Assembly (NCBI RefSeq): GCF_022605725.1
Contig: NC_065547.1
Location: forward strand, 23,787,167 to 23,851,166
Direction of reading: 5' to 3'
DNA length: 64,000 bases
Source: Anthonomus grandis grandis
Lineage: Eukaryota > Arthropoda > Insecta > Coleoptera > Curculionidae
In this document: positions 1 to 10,873 of the stretch, piece by piece
How positions within the stretch are numbered: position 1 is the stretch's first letter
Layout of the letters: every line of letters starts with the position of its first letter
The notes under the pieces: generated by a model
What the model was told of the DNA's origin: nothing
Database searches by the model: none
What the model saw: only the letters and a program-made list of their open reading frames with translations
Made by a program: the position numbers and the translations under genes

Positions 1-59
1 TTATATAAACCCTTGCTAAATACAAACCCTCATAACATTATCTATATTTTGATTTTTAT

Positions 60-1058
60 ACATAGATGGTTGTACGAGGGCGGATCAATAAGTCCGTTAC
101 TTTTTGGATAAAAGACAGGTTTTTATATAAAAAGTTATTTTATTTTTCAACATAGTCTCCTTTGAGTTCAATACACTTAGTCCAACGTTTCTCCAATTTT
201 TTTATCTCTTCGGAAAAATATGATTTGTCGAGGTCATCAAAATAGACATTTGTTTGAGAGATGATTTCGTCGTTGGAGTCAAATTTCTTTCCGCCGAGCC
301 ATTTCTTTAAGTTTGGGAATAGGAAATAGTCACTGGGGGCTAAATCTGGAGAATAGGGCGGATGAGGAAGTAATTCGTAACCTAATTCATGGATTTTTGC
401 CATGGAAACTGCACATGTGTGAACCCTTGCATTGTCCTGGTGGAAAAGAACTTTTTTTTTGGCCAAATGTGGTCTTTTTTCTTTCAGTTCCTCATTAAAT
501 CTATCCAATAAGTTGGTATAATATTCTCCATTGATTGTTTTCCCCTTTTGAAGATAGTCAATGTGGATTATACCGCGTGCATCCCAAAAAACGGTCGTCA
601 TGACTTTATTGGCTGACAAACCCACCTTTGCCTTCTTGGGCCGATTCACCCCGAGAAATCCACTGTTTTGACTGCTGGTTGGTCTCCGACGTGTTGTGGT
701 GGTTCCACGTTTCGTCCACGGTGATGAAACGACCACGGCCACATCGAAATTCAGTAAACCACTTCTTTACCATGGAAATGGATGGTGCAGAGTCCCCATA
801 ATATTTATCAAGCTTAGCCTTGGTTTGAGTGATGGTTTTTTTCCGTAAAAAATAATGCTTAATGAGCACACAAAATTCACTTTTTTCCATTTTCTTCTCA
901 AAGCGAGTGGTAGTTTGCTATCAACAGCTGTCAAACACAAACTAAATGACGCAGCTTGTTCAAATTTTGACAGGCGTCAACTGACAGTTCTCTGTTGACA
1001 GGAGCAGAGTTGCCATTTCCATTAAAGTACCTATTAATGTGGAAACACGCTGTACAAG
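60..1058 (-). mobile_element. mariner element, internally deleted copy
   Basis: A short mariner-family DNA transposon lying on the minus strand. The left end (about 60-100, with GGTTGTACGAGG) and the right end (about 1030-1058, ending GCTGTACAAG) can be paired as an imperfect inverted repeat, and a TA sits outside the left end. A full mariner is about 1.3 kb and this one is about 1.0 kb, because the centre of the transposase is missing. It is therefore non-autonomous. Exact termini are approximate. Confidence 0.8.
140..890 (-). pseudogene. mariner transposase, deleted and frameshifted
   Basis: Cut-and-paste transposase of the mariner family (DD34D), normally about 345 residues. The N-terminal helix-turn-helix begins at the ATG at 890 (MEKSEFCVLIKHYF). 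It runs to KKWFTEFRCGR and then jumps directly to FITVDETW, the block with the first catalytic Asp, so roughly 85-100 residues are deleted near 735-745. A frameshift near 645 follows after SKQW. The second reading frame, to 140, keeps FHQDNARVHT (second Asp) and YSPDLAPSDYFLF (third Asp). All three catalytic Asp blocks survive, but the protein cannot be made as one chain. The SPDLAPSDYFLF spacing is that of the irritans/mellifera-like mariners; the subfamily is an inference. Confidence 0.92.
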
Positions 1059-1739
1059 AAAAATCACAGATCTAACGCAACTATCTTAAATTCTTACCTA
1101 TATGTAACTTTCTATTTTGTATTTTTGTAAACATAACCTCTCAAAAACTTTATAATGGCGGCCTCCTAGTAATGGTCATTTACTTTTTATTGAATTGGCA
1201 GTCCAGGTATATTTATTAAGTTCGTGCTCAGTCCCATGAAACTTCAATCGCCAAAACGAAATTTGGACGGCGGCCATCTTAGGGTGACTTGACGTTAGGA
1301 AAATTTGACAGTAGGGATGTTAGTGACACTTTTGACGTAGACTTTTTTTATTCATATTTTGGTACGGCGTCGCCTCGTGGGTCAAGGAAAATTTGTAGAA
1401 ATGAATGGCTGTATTTACCGTAATTTCTAGTTTTAAGTTTTATTTTTTATGGAATTAGGGTATACAATTTGGAATTGAGTAAGTTTTCTACACATATGAT
1501 TTCTTGGTGTAGACAACATGTTAAATTAATGGAAGAAACTTGAAAGGTAACCGGTATTTGTTTTCAAAATGGATTAATTTACCATCAATTATTCCTTAGT
1601 TCACCATTAATACTATCAAGGTTTGCTCCAATATTTCAACAAATTTTATTGATAAATATTCTTTTCTCTTAGAGAATAGAAAAGGCATTCTTACTAATGA
1701 TGATCTTTTAAAGATAGCTTAACTGGTGAGCAGGAAATG
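1059..1739. other. no gene recognised
   Basis: Between the mariner and the P-element fossil. It holds a short GC-richer patch around 1150-1290 (GGCGGCC and GCGGCCATCTTAGG) in AT-rich DNA. I see no coding sequence or RNA gene. Confidence 0.5.
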
Positions 1740-2000
1740 GTTTTTATACAAAAGCAATGTATCATGTCCATTTATGATTCAAGGTCCTTAAAAAATTTAT
1801 AAAATGCCAGTGTCCTATTTTTTTACACAACATACAGTTTAGGCAGTAGTTTTAAAAATCTTATAATTAACTGCATTAAAGATTTGCAATCAATTGGGAT
1901 GAAGGTCTGTGCAACTATTTGTGGTCATGGTAGTACTAATACAGCTAATCTAAAAGAGTTAACTATTGTATTATATTCATTATTGTTGATTTTTAGAGTA
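1740..2000 (+). pseudogene. P-element/THAP9-like transposase fossil
   Basis: A remnant of a P-superfamily transposase. In one frame near 1773-1835 the DNA reads FMIQGP, stop, KIYKMPVSYFFTQ. After a one-base shift it continues as GSSFKNLIINCIKDLQSIGM and KVCATICGHGSTNTANLKEL. This order matches the P/THAP9 transposase segment in which a hydrophobic 'pxAYFl' strand is followed by a helix ending 'LqaiGl' and then 'vCDQGsxN'. The Asp of the CDQG motif is replaced (CGHG), and stops and a frameshift are present, so it is dead. No THAP zinc finger and no terminal repeats are visible. The family call rests on motif order only. Confidence 0.68.
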
Positions 2001-3916
2001 TATATTCCTTGTAAAATTTATAATCACTTTTTTAGAAATTTTTTAAAAATGGCTCAAAATTTGCCTACTCGAGAAAAGCTGCTGCTCTCTTGAAGAGTTT
2101 TTTTACTAGAATTTCCAGCAGTAATTGTTTGTATTGGTGGATAATTTTCTGAAACTAGATAATTAGTTGTATTTGTAAATTGAAACTTTAAATAATTTAT
2201 ATGTATGTAAAATATATGTAGGTATGTAGGTATGTATAATGTATATTGATGTAAGATGTTTTGAACTTTATGTATGTATATGTGCTTTGTTCTGAAGAAA
2301 TAAATAATATTATTATTATTATACTGTTATTATTTTATGTAGACTTTATGTCAGTTATATAAATGCTATTGTTTCTATATAGATTTATTTTTAGAGTGAT
2401 TGTTGAGATATATTGAAATATATTTTGTTTTTCTGCATTAGTGTAATAATTATATTTTTTATTTTCTGTTACTATATGTTTATTTTTTAGAGAATTTTAG
2501 TTTTTATTTAAAAAAAATTAATCTGATACAATTAGCTTGCCAATTGCAGTTATTATAAAATTGATTTGTAGGATATAATAATTTAAATACAATTTTGAGT
2601 TTTTCATACTCTTTGTTCTATTTAGAAGTTTTTAAAAATGTACTATTTTCAAACCTGTTTATTATTGAACTAATTATTTATTTCTTGCAGTTTTTGGTAC
2701 AGAAACAGAACATGTCCCAGAATATTATTTTTATATTGCAATTTGTAGTGTATTATAAATTAACAATGTTAATTATATATTGTATTAAAATACTTGAAAT
2801 CTTCTATTTTTATTTTCCAGATGATTAAATAATATATTTTTGTGTATGTACATACATAAAATCCTACAGTTGTGTTTTATTTTTATATCTGTAATTTAAA
2901 TAGACATTATTATTGAAGAAATATTTTTGTGTATATGTGTGTATCAATCAGTATTACCCGAGGATAATAATATATAATATTATAATATTATAAGTAGTAA
3001 CGATACAAAGGTTTGTTAATTCTTTTGATTTCAAAAGTTAAATTTGCAGGTTATCTTCTATACATATATGCCCAATTTAGGAAACTACATTAAATTGCAG
3101 TCAGCTGGTGTGCTCTTGGTTAAAATGAAATAAAAAAAAGGTTCTTTTTGTGTAATTATTTTTATATTTTTTGTAGCAGAAAAAGGAAATGTGAATGAAC
3201 AAGTATTGATATAAAAATAACAATCTATTTGTTATAACAATCTGTTTGAATCGAGTGGAGTAGCCACAGATTGTGACATTTAGTAGTTTTATCAAGTTGC
3301 GCCTGTCTTAAAATTAAAATTTCCCGCGTTTTATTGAATTCAAATTTGGTGCCAGATTTGACCACGCTTTCTTTCAAATCTGATTGGTTAGACGGATTGC
3401 CAATAGTTATGGCCTACAAGCTTAAAATTAGTTCGAATTATTGCACCTTCAGTAGAGGGCCAAAATTTCTTAACGTTCACAAGGCAACCCGATTTCTCTA
3501 TATTTGTGTTCTGTGGTATTACTTATTAGTATTAAAAGGATATTTTGAGGGATTTCATCGTGTTTTTTCATTAATATAAATTAAAAACTTTCTTTTTGGT
3601 GCAAAATGAAGTGAACCTATATTGGGAATAAGGAAACCAATATCAAAAAAATAATATAACCAAATCATTGCTTTCACAAGCGAGTTAGCTGTCAACCTCA
3701 GAGGTTATATTATAAAAGACAAACAACATATTTACGAATATCTATTGAGTATTGAATACCAAAATTAAGTTTTTGCCCTTCAATTTTTAGGAAAATATTA
3801 ATAAAAATGTACAATAGGTATATTGTTATAATCTGGCAATTTTTTTTGCTTATTCGAACTAATGAAATGTGTGTGAACCTAGTATCCGATCGATATCCAG
3901 CGACGTAATCAGAAAC
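2001..3916. other. AT-rich stretch without a recognised gene
   Basis: Very AT-rich, with a GTAGGTAT/GTATGTAT-type simple repeat near 2200-2280 and a short (ATT)n run at 2306-2322. The open frames here are hydrophobic, low-complexity translations of AT-rich DNA and are not supported as genes. Confidence 0.5.
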
Positions 3917-4078
3917 GCAGCATATGTCGTTTGCTAGCAACCAATTTATAGTCCGCGCCCGCTGTTATCTAATCGATATAATGCCTATATCCTGAAAACC
4001 CCAAGAGATTTTTAATAATTTTTTCTCCAGAGCGGCGTAGACTACATAAGTAGGTTGCTGGCAAACGATATATGCTGC
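3917..4078. repeat. imperfect inverted repeat, MITE-like
   Basis: The 26 bases at 3917-3942 (GCAGCATATGTCGTTTGC then TAGCAACC) recur as the reverse complement at 4053-4078 with two mismatches. Weaker pairing continues inward for about 20 bases. The arms enclose about 110 bases. The structure would fold as a stem-loop and is typical of a small foldback or MITE remnant. I could not define a target duplication. Confidence 0.6.
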
Positions 4079-4639
4079 ATTCTCCACTTTGGTTCCTGGG
4101 TGTCATTCGGTCGCTAGCTTCACAAACATGAAAAAATATCTAAACACAAAGTGGCAACAATGGATATGTAAACATATGAGGTATATTACGTTGCCAAGTT
4201 GCTTTTTTCTCATAAATTTTTCTTAGGTAAGTTAATAATATTTTTTTATTTTAAGAGTTTGTTATGATTCTCAAAGTATATATCATTAGCTAGCAGATAG
4301 AAGAAAATTTTGAAGAGTACAATTTTTAGCTGTTACAAAATTCAACACATAAAAACACATAAAAAATATTCAGTGGATTAATAAACATATATATTGTATG
4401 AAAAATTGGAAAATCGGTTTGACATAATTGTCATAGAGATGGTGAACTCAAACATCTTGCCTATGGTTTGTACCTAGTCTTATTCTAGACATTCAATGTT
4501 CTAATAATTATAGTACTCCTCAGTATCGAGTACTGAGGATATAAAGTTGATGATTTTAATTTTCGTGACAACTCTTTGAAATAGTTTAAAATAAACTATT
4601 TTTTATTAGATACTACTATAGATTTTTGAGAAATAGAAT
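4079..4639. other. no gene recognised
   Basis: AT-rich DNA without recognisable coding or RNA features. Confidence 0.5.
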
Positions 4640-4816
4640 TCACCAGCCCATAAAACGTCTGTAAGCGATTTCATGTTTTCATCCTGAGGTGCCTGGCAGC
4701 AAATTATTACAAACATCGGATGCTTTCTGAACAATATCTGGAGATATTGTATTTTCAAAATCCAAATGTACTGCAGTAAAATCAATATTTAGCAAATTAG
4801 GAGAACTGTTTTTAGC
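4640..4816 (-). pseudogene. possible Crypton-like tyrosine recombinase fragment
   Basis: On the minus strand a splice-acceptor-like TTTTTAG is followed from 4816 by 45 open codons. They end in QKASDVCNNLLPGTSG at a stop (4679), and a shifted frame continues with KHEIAYRRFMGW. The pattern 'NLLP-x-S-x-Y-x-x-Y-x-x-F-x-x-W' resembles the start of the core-binding domain of Crypton-like tyrosine recombinases found in arthropod genomes. Only this short piece is present, with no catalytic residues. It could instead be a chance open frame or a host exon. Confidence 0.32.
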
Positions 4817-6706
4817 CTAAAAATTACAATTAAACTATACTCGTTTGGAAAGTTATCAGGAATAATTGTGCAGTCTTTGAATTGTGCTACCGGTGTGAAA
4901 CCGGTGACAAATATTTTTAGATACCATCCAGTCACGTGGCCAATACATGGAAAACGTTCCATCGCCAGATATAATTTATTTTATCCTGTCAAAGGTCAAC
5001 TGTTAAAGAGCCTGCTTGAACTTTACAATTATTATATTGTTATATTGAGCAGGTGGTAACATGTTGTGACAGGTAAAAAGTAGGAGTTTTGGCAAGAGTA
5101 TAAAATAAATTATGTTTGGCGGCGACTATATCAGTGTGAAATGAGTACTGCGAAAAATTATTTTTCAATCCAATACCCGATGTTTTGCGTTGGATTGCGA
5201 AATATATTATGAATATGCGTAATAATAATTTACGATCATTATGCACTAGTAAGAAACATCACGTTCAGACCAGACTTATTTGTTAAAATAACTTGAGACA
5301 ATAAAAAAACGCAGTTTAAGAATTCCATATTTCGTATTCAATATTCTATGCCTTCAATCTACCATCGTCCTTGCGCGGGCAATTAGAATATTAAAAATGT
5401 TTCTTTTAGCTCATTAGTTGACAATTGTCCTCGTTATAAGCAAAGCATTTCGTTAAACTTTAAAGGAAAACGACGCATTTGCAACAACGAAATAATAAGA
5501 AAAATAAACAATATTTATACCCTTATTTGACAATAAAACCGCTTTATCAAAAGAAGTTTGTTTTAAAGCACTACCATAATCTCCATTACTATTTCAACAT
5601 ATTAACATCAGCCCTGAAATTATTAAAGCACCGATACTCTCTCCTCCTCTAATCCCCTAATGAAACATTTACCCAAGATTCATCGTCTCATATCATACGT
5701 TTAATTATATCACGTTGTTTTCTGAGATATAGATCTTCTGTCTTAAAGAAGTTATTATGAAACCTCAATTCACTAAAGAGGGTATATTTATATAGGCGTT
5801 ATATATATTTTATGATTCTTTACTAATCCATTTTTTTTTAGTTTGGTCATAATATATAATCTCTGATAATAGATTTTCATTTCTACATTTTGTAGAGGTA
5901 CCGATTCTAGAAAATTATTTTATTCATTAGATCATTTCCATCAACTACTTAAATGATCAATTTTATACTATTGAAGAAGTAACTTATTAAAATTCAGAAT
6001 TCTATTAAAATTATGAAATAAATTGATGCAAACCTACAGATGAAATAAAAAATTATTCCTGTGAAAAATATAGAAAGACATACTGATAATACTTAAAAAT
6101 ATATGAGAATATCAAATGAAAATAGGAAGCTTTCCATATTAAAATATATGGCTTATCTATTTTACATAATACTATGCAAATTGCCAAGGCAGAACATTTA
6201 CAGTAAAATAAAACTACACTTTCCAATCCCACCAACCCCGAAGCCATCGATAATAATAATATAATAACCTGCTACAATGGCCATTCTAAAAAATCCAACA
6301 CTTAAAAGAATTAAATTCAATAGAAAGCAATCTAATGCAACTATTATAGGAGTTCCATAGACCTTGGCAGCTGTTTGAATTTCATTAGAATCAATAGTTT
6401 TTTTTTTTAAAGAAAAACCAATAATTCTCACAGGGGATTGGTGAAGCATTATGTAAGAGCTTAAACAAAGTTATTTTTATACCGAGAAGTAACTTGCCAT
6501 GGTTTAAATTTCGTGATATATGCCAGTATAGCAGTATAGAAACAATTTTTTTTTTAAAATCTGTTAAAAGCAATCATAGTTTAAGAAAAAAAATTGCGGT
6601 AGTGGTTTTGGTTTCGCGCGAGCTTATATATTTCACACTTTTACTTTTAGACAAAAGTTTAAAAAAAATCAGCTAAAATTTGGGTATTATATAATAATTT
6701 AGTATT
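4817..6706. other. no gene recognised
   Basis: AT-rich. A minus-strand open frame near 6198-6449 contains two hydrophobic stretches (for example TPIIVALDCFLLNLILLSVG) but has no family signature and no clear splice or start context, so it is not called. Nothing else is visible. Confidence 0.45.
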
Positions 6707-9264
6707 TTATTTTATTACCTCAGAATCTACCCTATCTTCTGCTATCGGAGATGTAGCAGCTTCTGTAGTAGTAGATGTGGTAGATTTGCCAAAGATTAAG
6801 GCCGTCGCCCTTATTCCATAGACATCTTGCAGACATAACCATAAAACACCTAAAAAATAATATTACTTAGAATTTGATTGGAGGCGAACAAATATTGGGT
6901 ACGAATATAACCGTATATCATTTTGAAATAATAGTAAACTATATTATAATTTGGGATAAAAGATGCCAAAAACGTCGACATGATCAATTTGCTTTAGAAC
7001 GTTTCTATTTTATTATGACATATTAGGATTTTGTCTATAGGATAGAAGTTTAATATTGTCAGATCTTTTACCTATTATAGATTATAACCCTGTAGCTGTC
7101 AGAGCACTGCCTGGCCTTGTAATTTAAAAAATGTGTGTAGATCTTTCATGCAAAAGACAAGAACACGGCTGTAGGAGTTTTTATAGAAAGAGTCATTTTA
7201 TTGCCATCGATTTCTAGCTAGGATTTTAAAATGATTAAATCGTTTTACCAGATACCTGTGTTATGAAGAAAACATATTGGATGAAGCCGATCACAAATTG
7301 TCATATCCCCGCCACCTTAAGACTCAAACTAAGAAAGCCAAGGCACAATTCGCAAATGCTGCTCCTCAATGCAATCCTCACATACACCACCCCTACCTAG
7401 GGGACATCCTACCCTACCAAATCCTCCAGTTAGTTCAAAATAGGACCCTGAGTCATCGCCGGCACTCTATGGTCTCTCACTCTATGTCCACAATACAGTT
7501 TTGAAGAGGGATCTGAAATCTGAATAATGATCGGAGAAAAGTCAGCAAGTATGACTAGAAGTACCAATCTAACACAGGAGTATTTTATACAGGGTGTTCA
7601 TTTAATAACTTCCCACCACGGATTTATCGAAAACCACAGTTTAAAAAAAACGCCGAAATACGTCAAAAGGTTTGTCAAGGGGGACAACTTTCTAACTTAA
7701 AATTACTTCACCCCCTTTCACCATCTGCCACCCAGAGTCATCCCCTTAAAAATTTTAAATGGCAAGGGGTATCGAGTAATAGCTTGTTTAAAAGGTCTTT
7801 CAAAGTCTTTTATTTTGACGCTTGATTTTTTTTAAATCGGTCGATTTGTTTTTGAGAAAATTAGAAAGATCTTTGTTTATCTTAATTTGTTCAGATAGAA
7901 AACAAAAACATGAAAATATCAGTTTTTATTTCAATAAGTGTTCAAAATGTTGACCGTTAGGGTTTGCCAAATCTACAATTCGTTTATAATTTAAAACGGA
8001 AACTACCAACATAAACAGCAATTCCGAAGATTATACGTGGAAAAAACTAAATAACAACCTGAATTTTTTTTTGCATTCTTTTCATCAACACAGATATCCT
8101 GGGCGAACTGTATTTATTGTTATACCTGCTTAGTTATTTATAGTTGCTAAGGAAAATAAAGAATTTATTTTGCCGTCAGTTACATTTGTAACAGGCTTGG
8201 AATAGTGAAAATTTATTTGTTGAATTGAAGATTTTACCTCCAAAATGGTTTACACACTAGCCGAAAGAGTAGAAGTTATTCTAATTTATGGTGCCCAAAA
8301 TTAATGTGCTCGGCAAACTGCCGTCACGTTTAACGCCAGACATCCGAAGAAAATAACTTCGCATAGGTATGTTTTGGACCTTGTTACTAAGTTTACTGAA
8401 ACTGGATCAGTTGCAAATAAAAAACGTGATCATCGGCGAAGTTTGGATGAAGCCGCTCAAGTTGAAGTTTTGGGTCATTTTGGAATAAATCCTAATACTT
8501 CATTACGCAAAATTGTTGCTGCCACTGGTATTTCATTAGGCTCTGTTCACACAGTTACCAAACTTCATAAATTTCATCCATTCAAAATGAAAATATTGCA
8601 AGAGTTAACCGAAGACGATTTCGATAGGCGAATTGAGTTTTGTGAAAAAATGACTGAAGCGATTAATGATAATACTATTCATGTAAAGAATATCAGCGAT
8701 GAATGTACATTTTATCTAAATGGATCTGTAAATAAGCATAGCTGTAGATATTGGAGCAATGAAAATCCTCATGCATTTGTAGAAGGGCATACCCAGTACC
8801 CTCAAAAACGGTAAATAGGTGCGACCTTTCTAAGCCAGATATGTTCTTGAGCAAACCTTCTGCATAGTTCAACGAATATAAAACAAAATGTCTTTAAAAC
8901 AATGTTTCTTCCGACATCTACTTAGATTGCAGCACAAATTTCTCATCATTATCATCACGTTCCTACCATCTGCATATAATAGCAGACAGAAAATCCACAA
9001 CTATATTATTAAAATATTTTACACCGTTCACTTTCAATTGTAACTCTCTCGTGCGATCGCATTACTTTTATTAAAATATTTAAAAAAAAATAATGGTTTA
9101 TCGTGCTTCGCCATTTATTTTTTCTAGGTTAAGGTTGGATTCTCGCACGCTCAGATCGTCTAGTGATATTATTAATAATTAATTAGTCTAATTATGTCGA
9201 ATAAATGAAAACTAATTTCTCACCTGCCGATAATAGGATCCACAGCCCGGGAGGTCGTTTCATT
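6707..9264 (-). CDS. candidate host gene: small secreted peptide, two coding exons
   Basis: Coding exon 1 is 9224-9264: acceptor TTGTTGCAG, then one base, then ATG, ending GGCAG before donor GTGAG. Exon 2 is 6707-6849: acceptor TTATTTTTTAG, stop TAA at 6707-6709. Joined, they give 60 residues in one frame. The N terminus MKRPPGLWILLSAGVLWLCL is a textbook signal peptide, with likely cleavage near DVYG. The mature part has a Thr/Ser-rich stretch (GKSTTSTTTEAATS) and an acidic tail. AATAAA overlaps the stop. Alternatively GAG-GTAATA at 6721-6717 is a donor and the protein continues in an unseen exon. The intron of about 2.4 kb holds a transposon. 5' UTR exons must lie upstream, since exon 1 starts at an acceptor. 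No family is recognised. The call rests on splice sites, frame and signal peptide. Confidence 0.5.
6850..7589. other. intron sequence; unassigned open frame
   Basis: Intron of the candidate secreted-peptide gene. A GC-richer open frame on the plus strand at 7277-7504 (75 codons, His- and Gln-rich) has no recognisable motif. It may be part of an unidentified repeat. Confidence 0.4.
7590..8818 (+). mobile_element. IS630/mariner-type transposon, 3' truncated
   Basis: Begins at a TA followed by CAGGGTGTTCATTTAATAAC, the usual kind of terminus of this superfamily. It runs through a 5' region of about 650 bases into a transposase that stops after the first catalytic domain. No matching inverted terminus is found downstream, so the 3' half is missing. 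It lies within the intron of the candidate secreted-peptide gene. Confidence 0.72.
8245..8814 (+). pseudogene. IS630/mariner-type transposase (DUF4817 N terminus), truncated
   Basis: Starts MVYTLAERVEVILIYGAQN, then an in-frame TAA at 8302-8304 (a C-to-T change from CAA would explain it), then CARQTAVTFNARHPKK. The first 60 residues are the helix-turn-helix type annotated as DUF4817 in insect transposases. The chain continues through TGSVANKKRDHRRSLDEAAQ and KLHKFHPFKMKILQELTEDD. It reaches SDECTFYLNG, which carries the first catalytic Asp, and HTQYPQKR before stopping at 8814. About 189 codons of an expected 340-350 remain; the second and third catalytic residues are absent. Not functional. 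Confidence 0.85.
8819..9223. other. intron remainder, no gene
   Basis: AT-rich intron sequence between the truncated transposon and coding exon 1 of the candidate secreted-peptide gene. The stretch upstream of that exon (9265-9695) is also featureless. Confidence 0.5.
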
Positions 9265-9809
9265 CTGCAACAACAAAAAGGGTTTTAATTAAGAAAACAA
9301 TAAACGTGAGCTCATAGAACATCCTTTTAATTATTTTAAGGCGTTCAAGCATGGTGTCCATTCATTAGCAATAACATTGGGAATTTTAATTTAAATAGGA
9401 ATATAAGGACCAAGAATATATGACTACAAAACACCATTTTTTTCAAAATTAATTTTGTTTAATTATTGTACAAAACAGCATTATTATGCTTAGCTTGATT
9501 ACGCTATTTATATAAAAAATACTTTCTCTCTTTTCAGATAAATTATTATGATCCGTTTTATTACCATATTCAGGTTTTACTTTATGATGTAAATACACGG
9601 AAAATGGAGGTAAAAGAAATAGAATTGTTGGTTAGGTTGGTAAAATAGTTTAGAATAAAAGTATCTTAGAGAAGCCATCTCTTAAAATTTATATACAGTG
9701 CATGTAAAGTAGCGGATAAATTCAATAAAAATCTGTTTCTGAAAAAAATGCCCAAACCCGTTGATTTTAATATTTGGTTTCAGGTTTTTCTACGTGGAAA
9801 TTAAATATA

Positions 9810-10754
9810 CTGGGTGACTCAAAAAACAACGATATGACGTCATAAATATGTTTTTTAAATGGAAACCACTATTTTTTAATGCAGAATCAGAAAGAACGCA
9901 TTTTTTTACAAAGGATATGGTACAAATGAATAATGGTTACCACCTATTGAAGTTAAATGTTCGAATTGAGCACCGTTAACAACCTGACAATAACCAAGAC
10001 GATTTAAAAATTCTTTTTGAACGTTGTCAATGACAACTGGAGTAATATTTCTAATTTTCTGGCGTATTTGTTCTTTTAAATCTTCTAAACTCGCTGGTTT
10101 GGTGACATACACTTTACTTTTTAAGTATCCCCATAAAAAGTAATCGAGGGTAGTTAAATCTGGCGATTTGGCTGGCCATTCAATGAACCCTTGTCTACCT
10201 ATCCAGCGATTTGGAAAAACTTCATCTAGATAATTGCCAACGGGTAAAGCATAGTGTGGCGGGGATTATCTTGCTGAAAAAAAAACGTTGATGGATGTCG
10301 GATTCTTCCAAATCCGGATACAAAGTTATCAGAGCAGGGATAAGATCATTTTAAAGAAAGTCCAAATACCTCTCACCAGTCAGTGTCATCAAAAAAGTAA
10401 GGTCCTAAAACCACACATTGACTTTTTGAGGTTGTTGAGTATGACATACTGTGAACCAATGAGGGTTTTCGGTCGTCCAGTATCGACAAATCTGTCTGTT
10501 CACTTCGTTAGAAAATATACGTTTTACAAAATTATTGTTATCATTACATAATTGCTGCATTTTCTCAGAAAACTCATTTCGGCGATCAAAATCATCTTCC
10601 GATAGCTCTTGAAGTAAGAATATTTTATAAGGGTGGAACTTTGCTTTTTTCAATACTTTATGCATTCATATCTTTCTGATTCTGCATTAAAAAAGATAGC
10701 TTCCATTTAAAAAACGTATTGATGACATCATATCTTTTTTTTTGAGTCATTCTG
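9810..10754 (-). mobile_element. mariner-type (IS630 superfamily) deletion derivative inside the MITE
   Basis: 945 bases flanked by TA on both sides (9808-9809 and 10755-10756). Its inverted termini are about 90 bases long: CTGGGTGACTCAAAAAACAA on the left and the reverse complement of CAGAATGACTCAAAAAAAAA on the right, both continuing to AATGCAGAATCAGAAAG. The transposase is minus-strand and lacks its N-terminal DNA-binding region, which is why the element is short. Confidence 0.82.
9906..10665 (-). pseudogene. mariner-type transposase fragment
   Basis: Begins directly inside the right terminal repeat with KVLKKAKFHPYKIFLLQELS and EDDFDRRNEF. The N-terminal 120 or so residues (helix-turn-helix) are therefore deleted. 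The segment that should hold the first catalytic Asp reads SNEVNRQ, so that Asp is lost. After frameshifts the second block reads FQQDNP and the third WPAKSPDLTTLDYFLWGYL, then KSKVYVTKPASLEDLKEQIR to 9906. It is related to, but clearly different from, the copy at 8245-8814. Confidence 0.82.
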
Positions 10755-10873
10755 TATATTTAATTTTCACGTAGAAAAACTCTTAACCCAAAATCGACGG
10801 ATTCGGGTATTTTTTTCACAAAACGGTCCATTTCATTTTTATTGAATTTATCCGCTACTTTATGGATGCACTG

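Larger units (their letters stand above)
9696..10873. mobile_element. palindromic MITE split by an inserted element
   Basis: The left arm (9696-9809) starts CAGTGCATGTAAAGTAGCGG after a TA. The right arm (10755-10873) ends with its reverse complement before TA. The arms of about 115 bases are inverted copies of each other along their length, with small indels, including TTTTTCTACGTGRAAATTAA next to the inner element. With the inner element and one TA removed, the arms meet at AAATTAAATATATTTAATTT, a perfect palindrome. The MITE was therefore essentially one foldback with no loop. Confidence 0.78.

Noticed and set aside
6198..6449. Minus-strand open frame with two hydrophobic stretches, possible membrane protein exon
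   Set aside because: No homologous motif and no convincing splice sites. AT-rich DNA often gives hydrophobic frames.
7277..7504. GC-richer open frame of 75 codons
   Set aside because: No domain, repeat or splice context that I can recognise.
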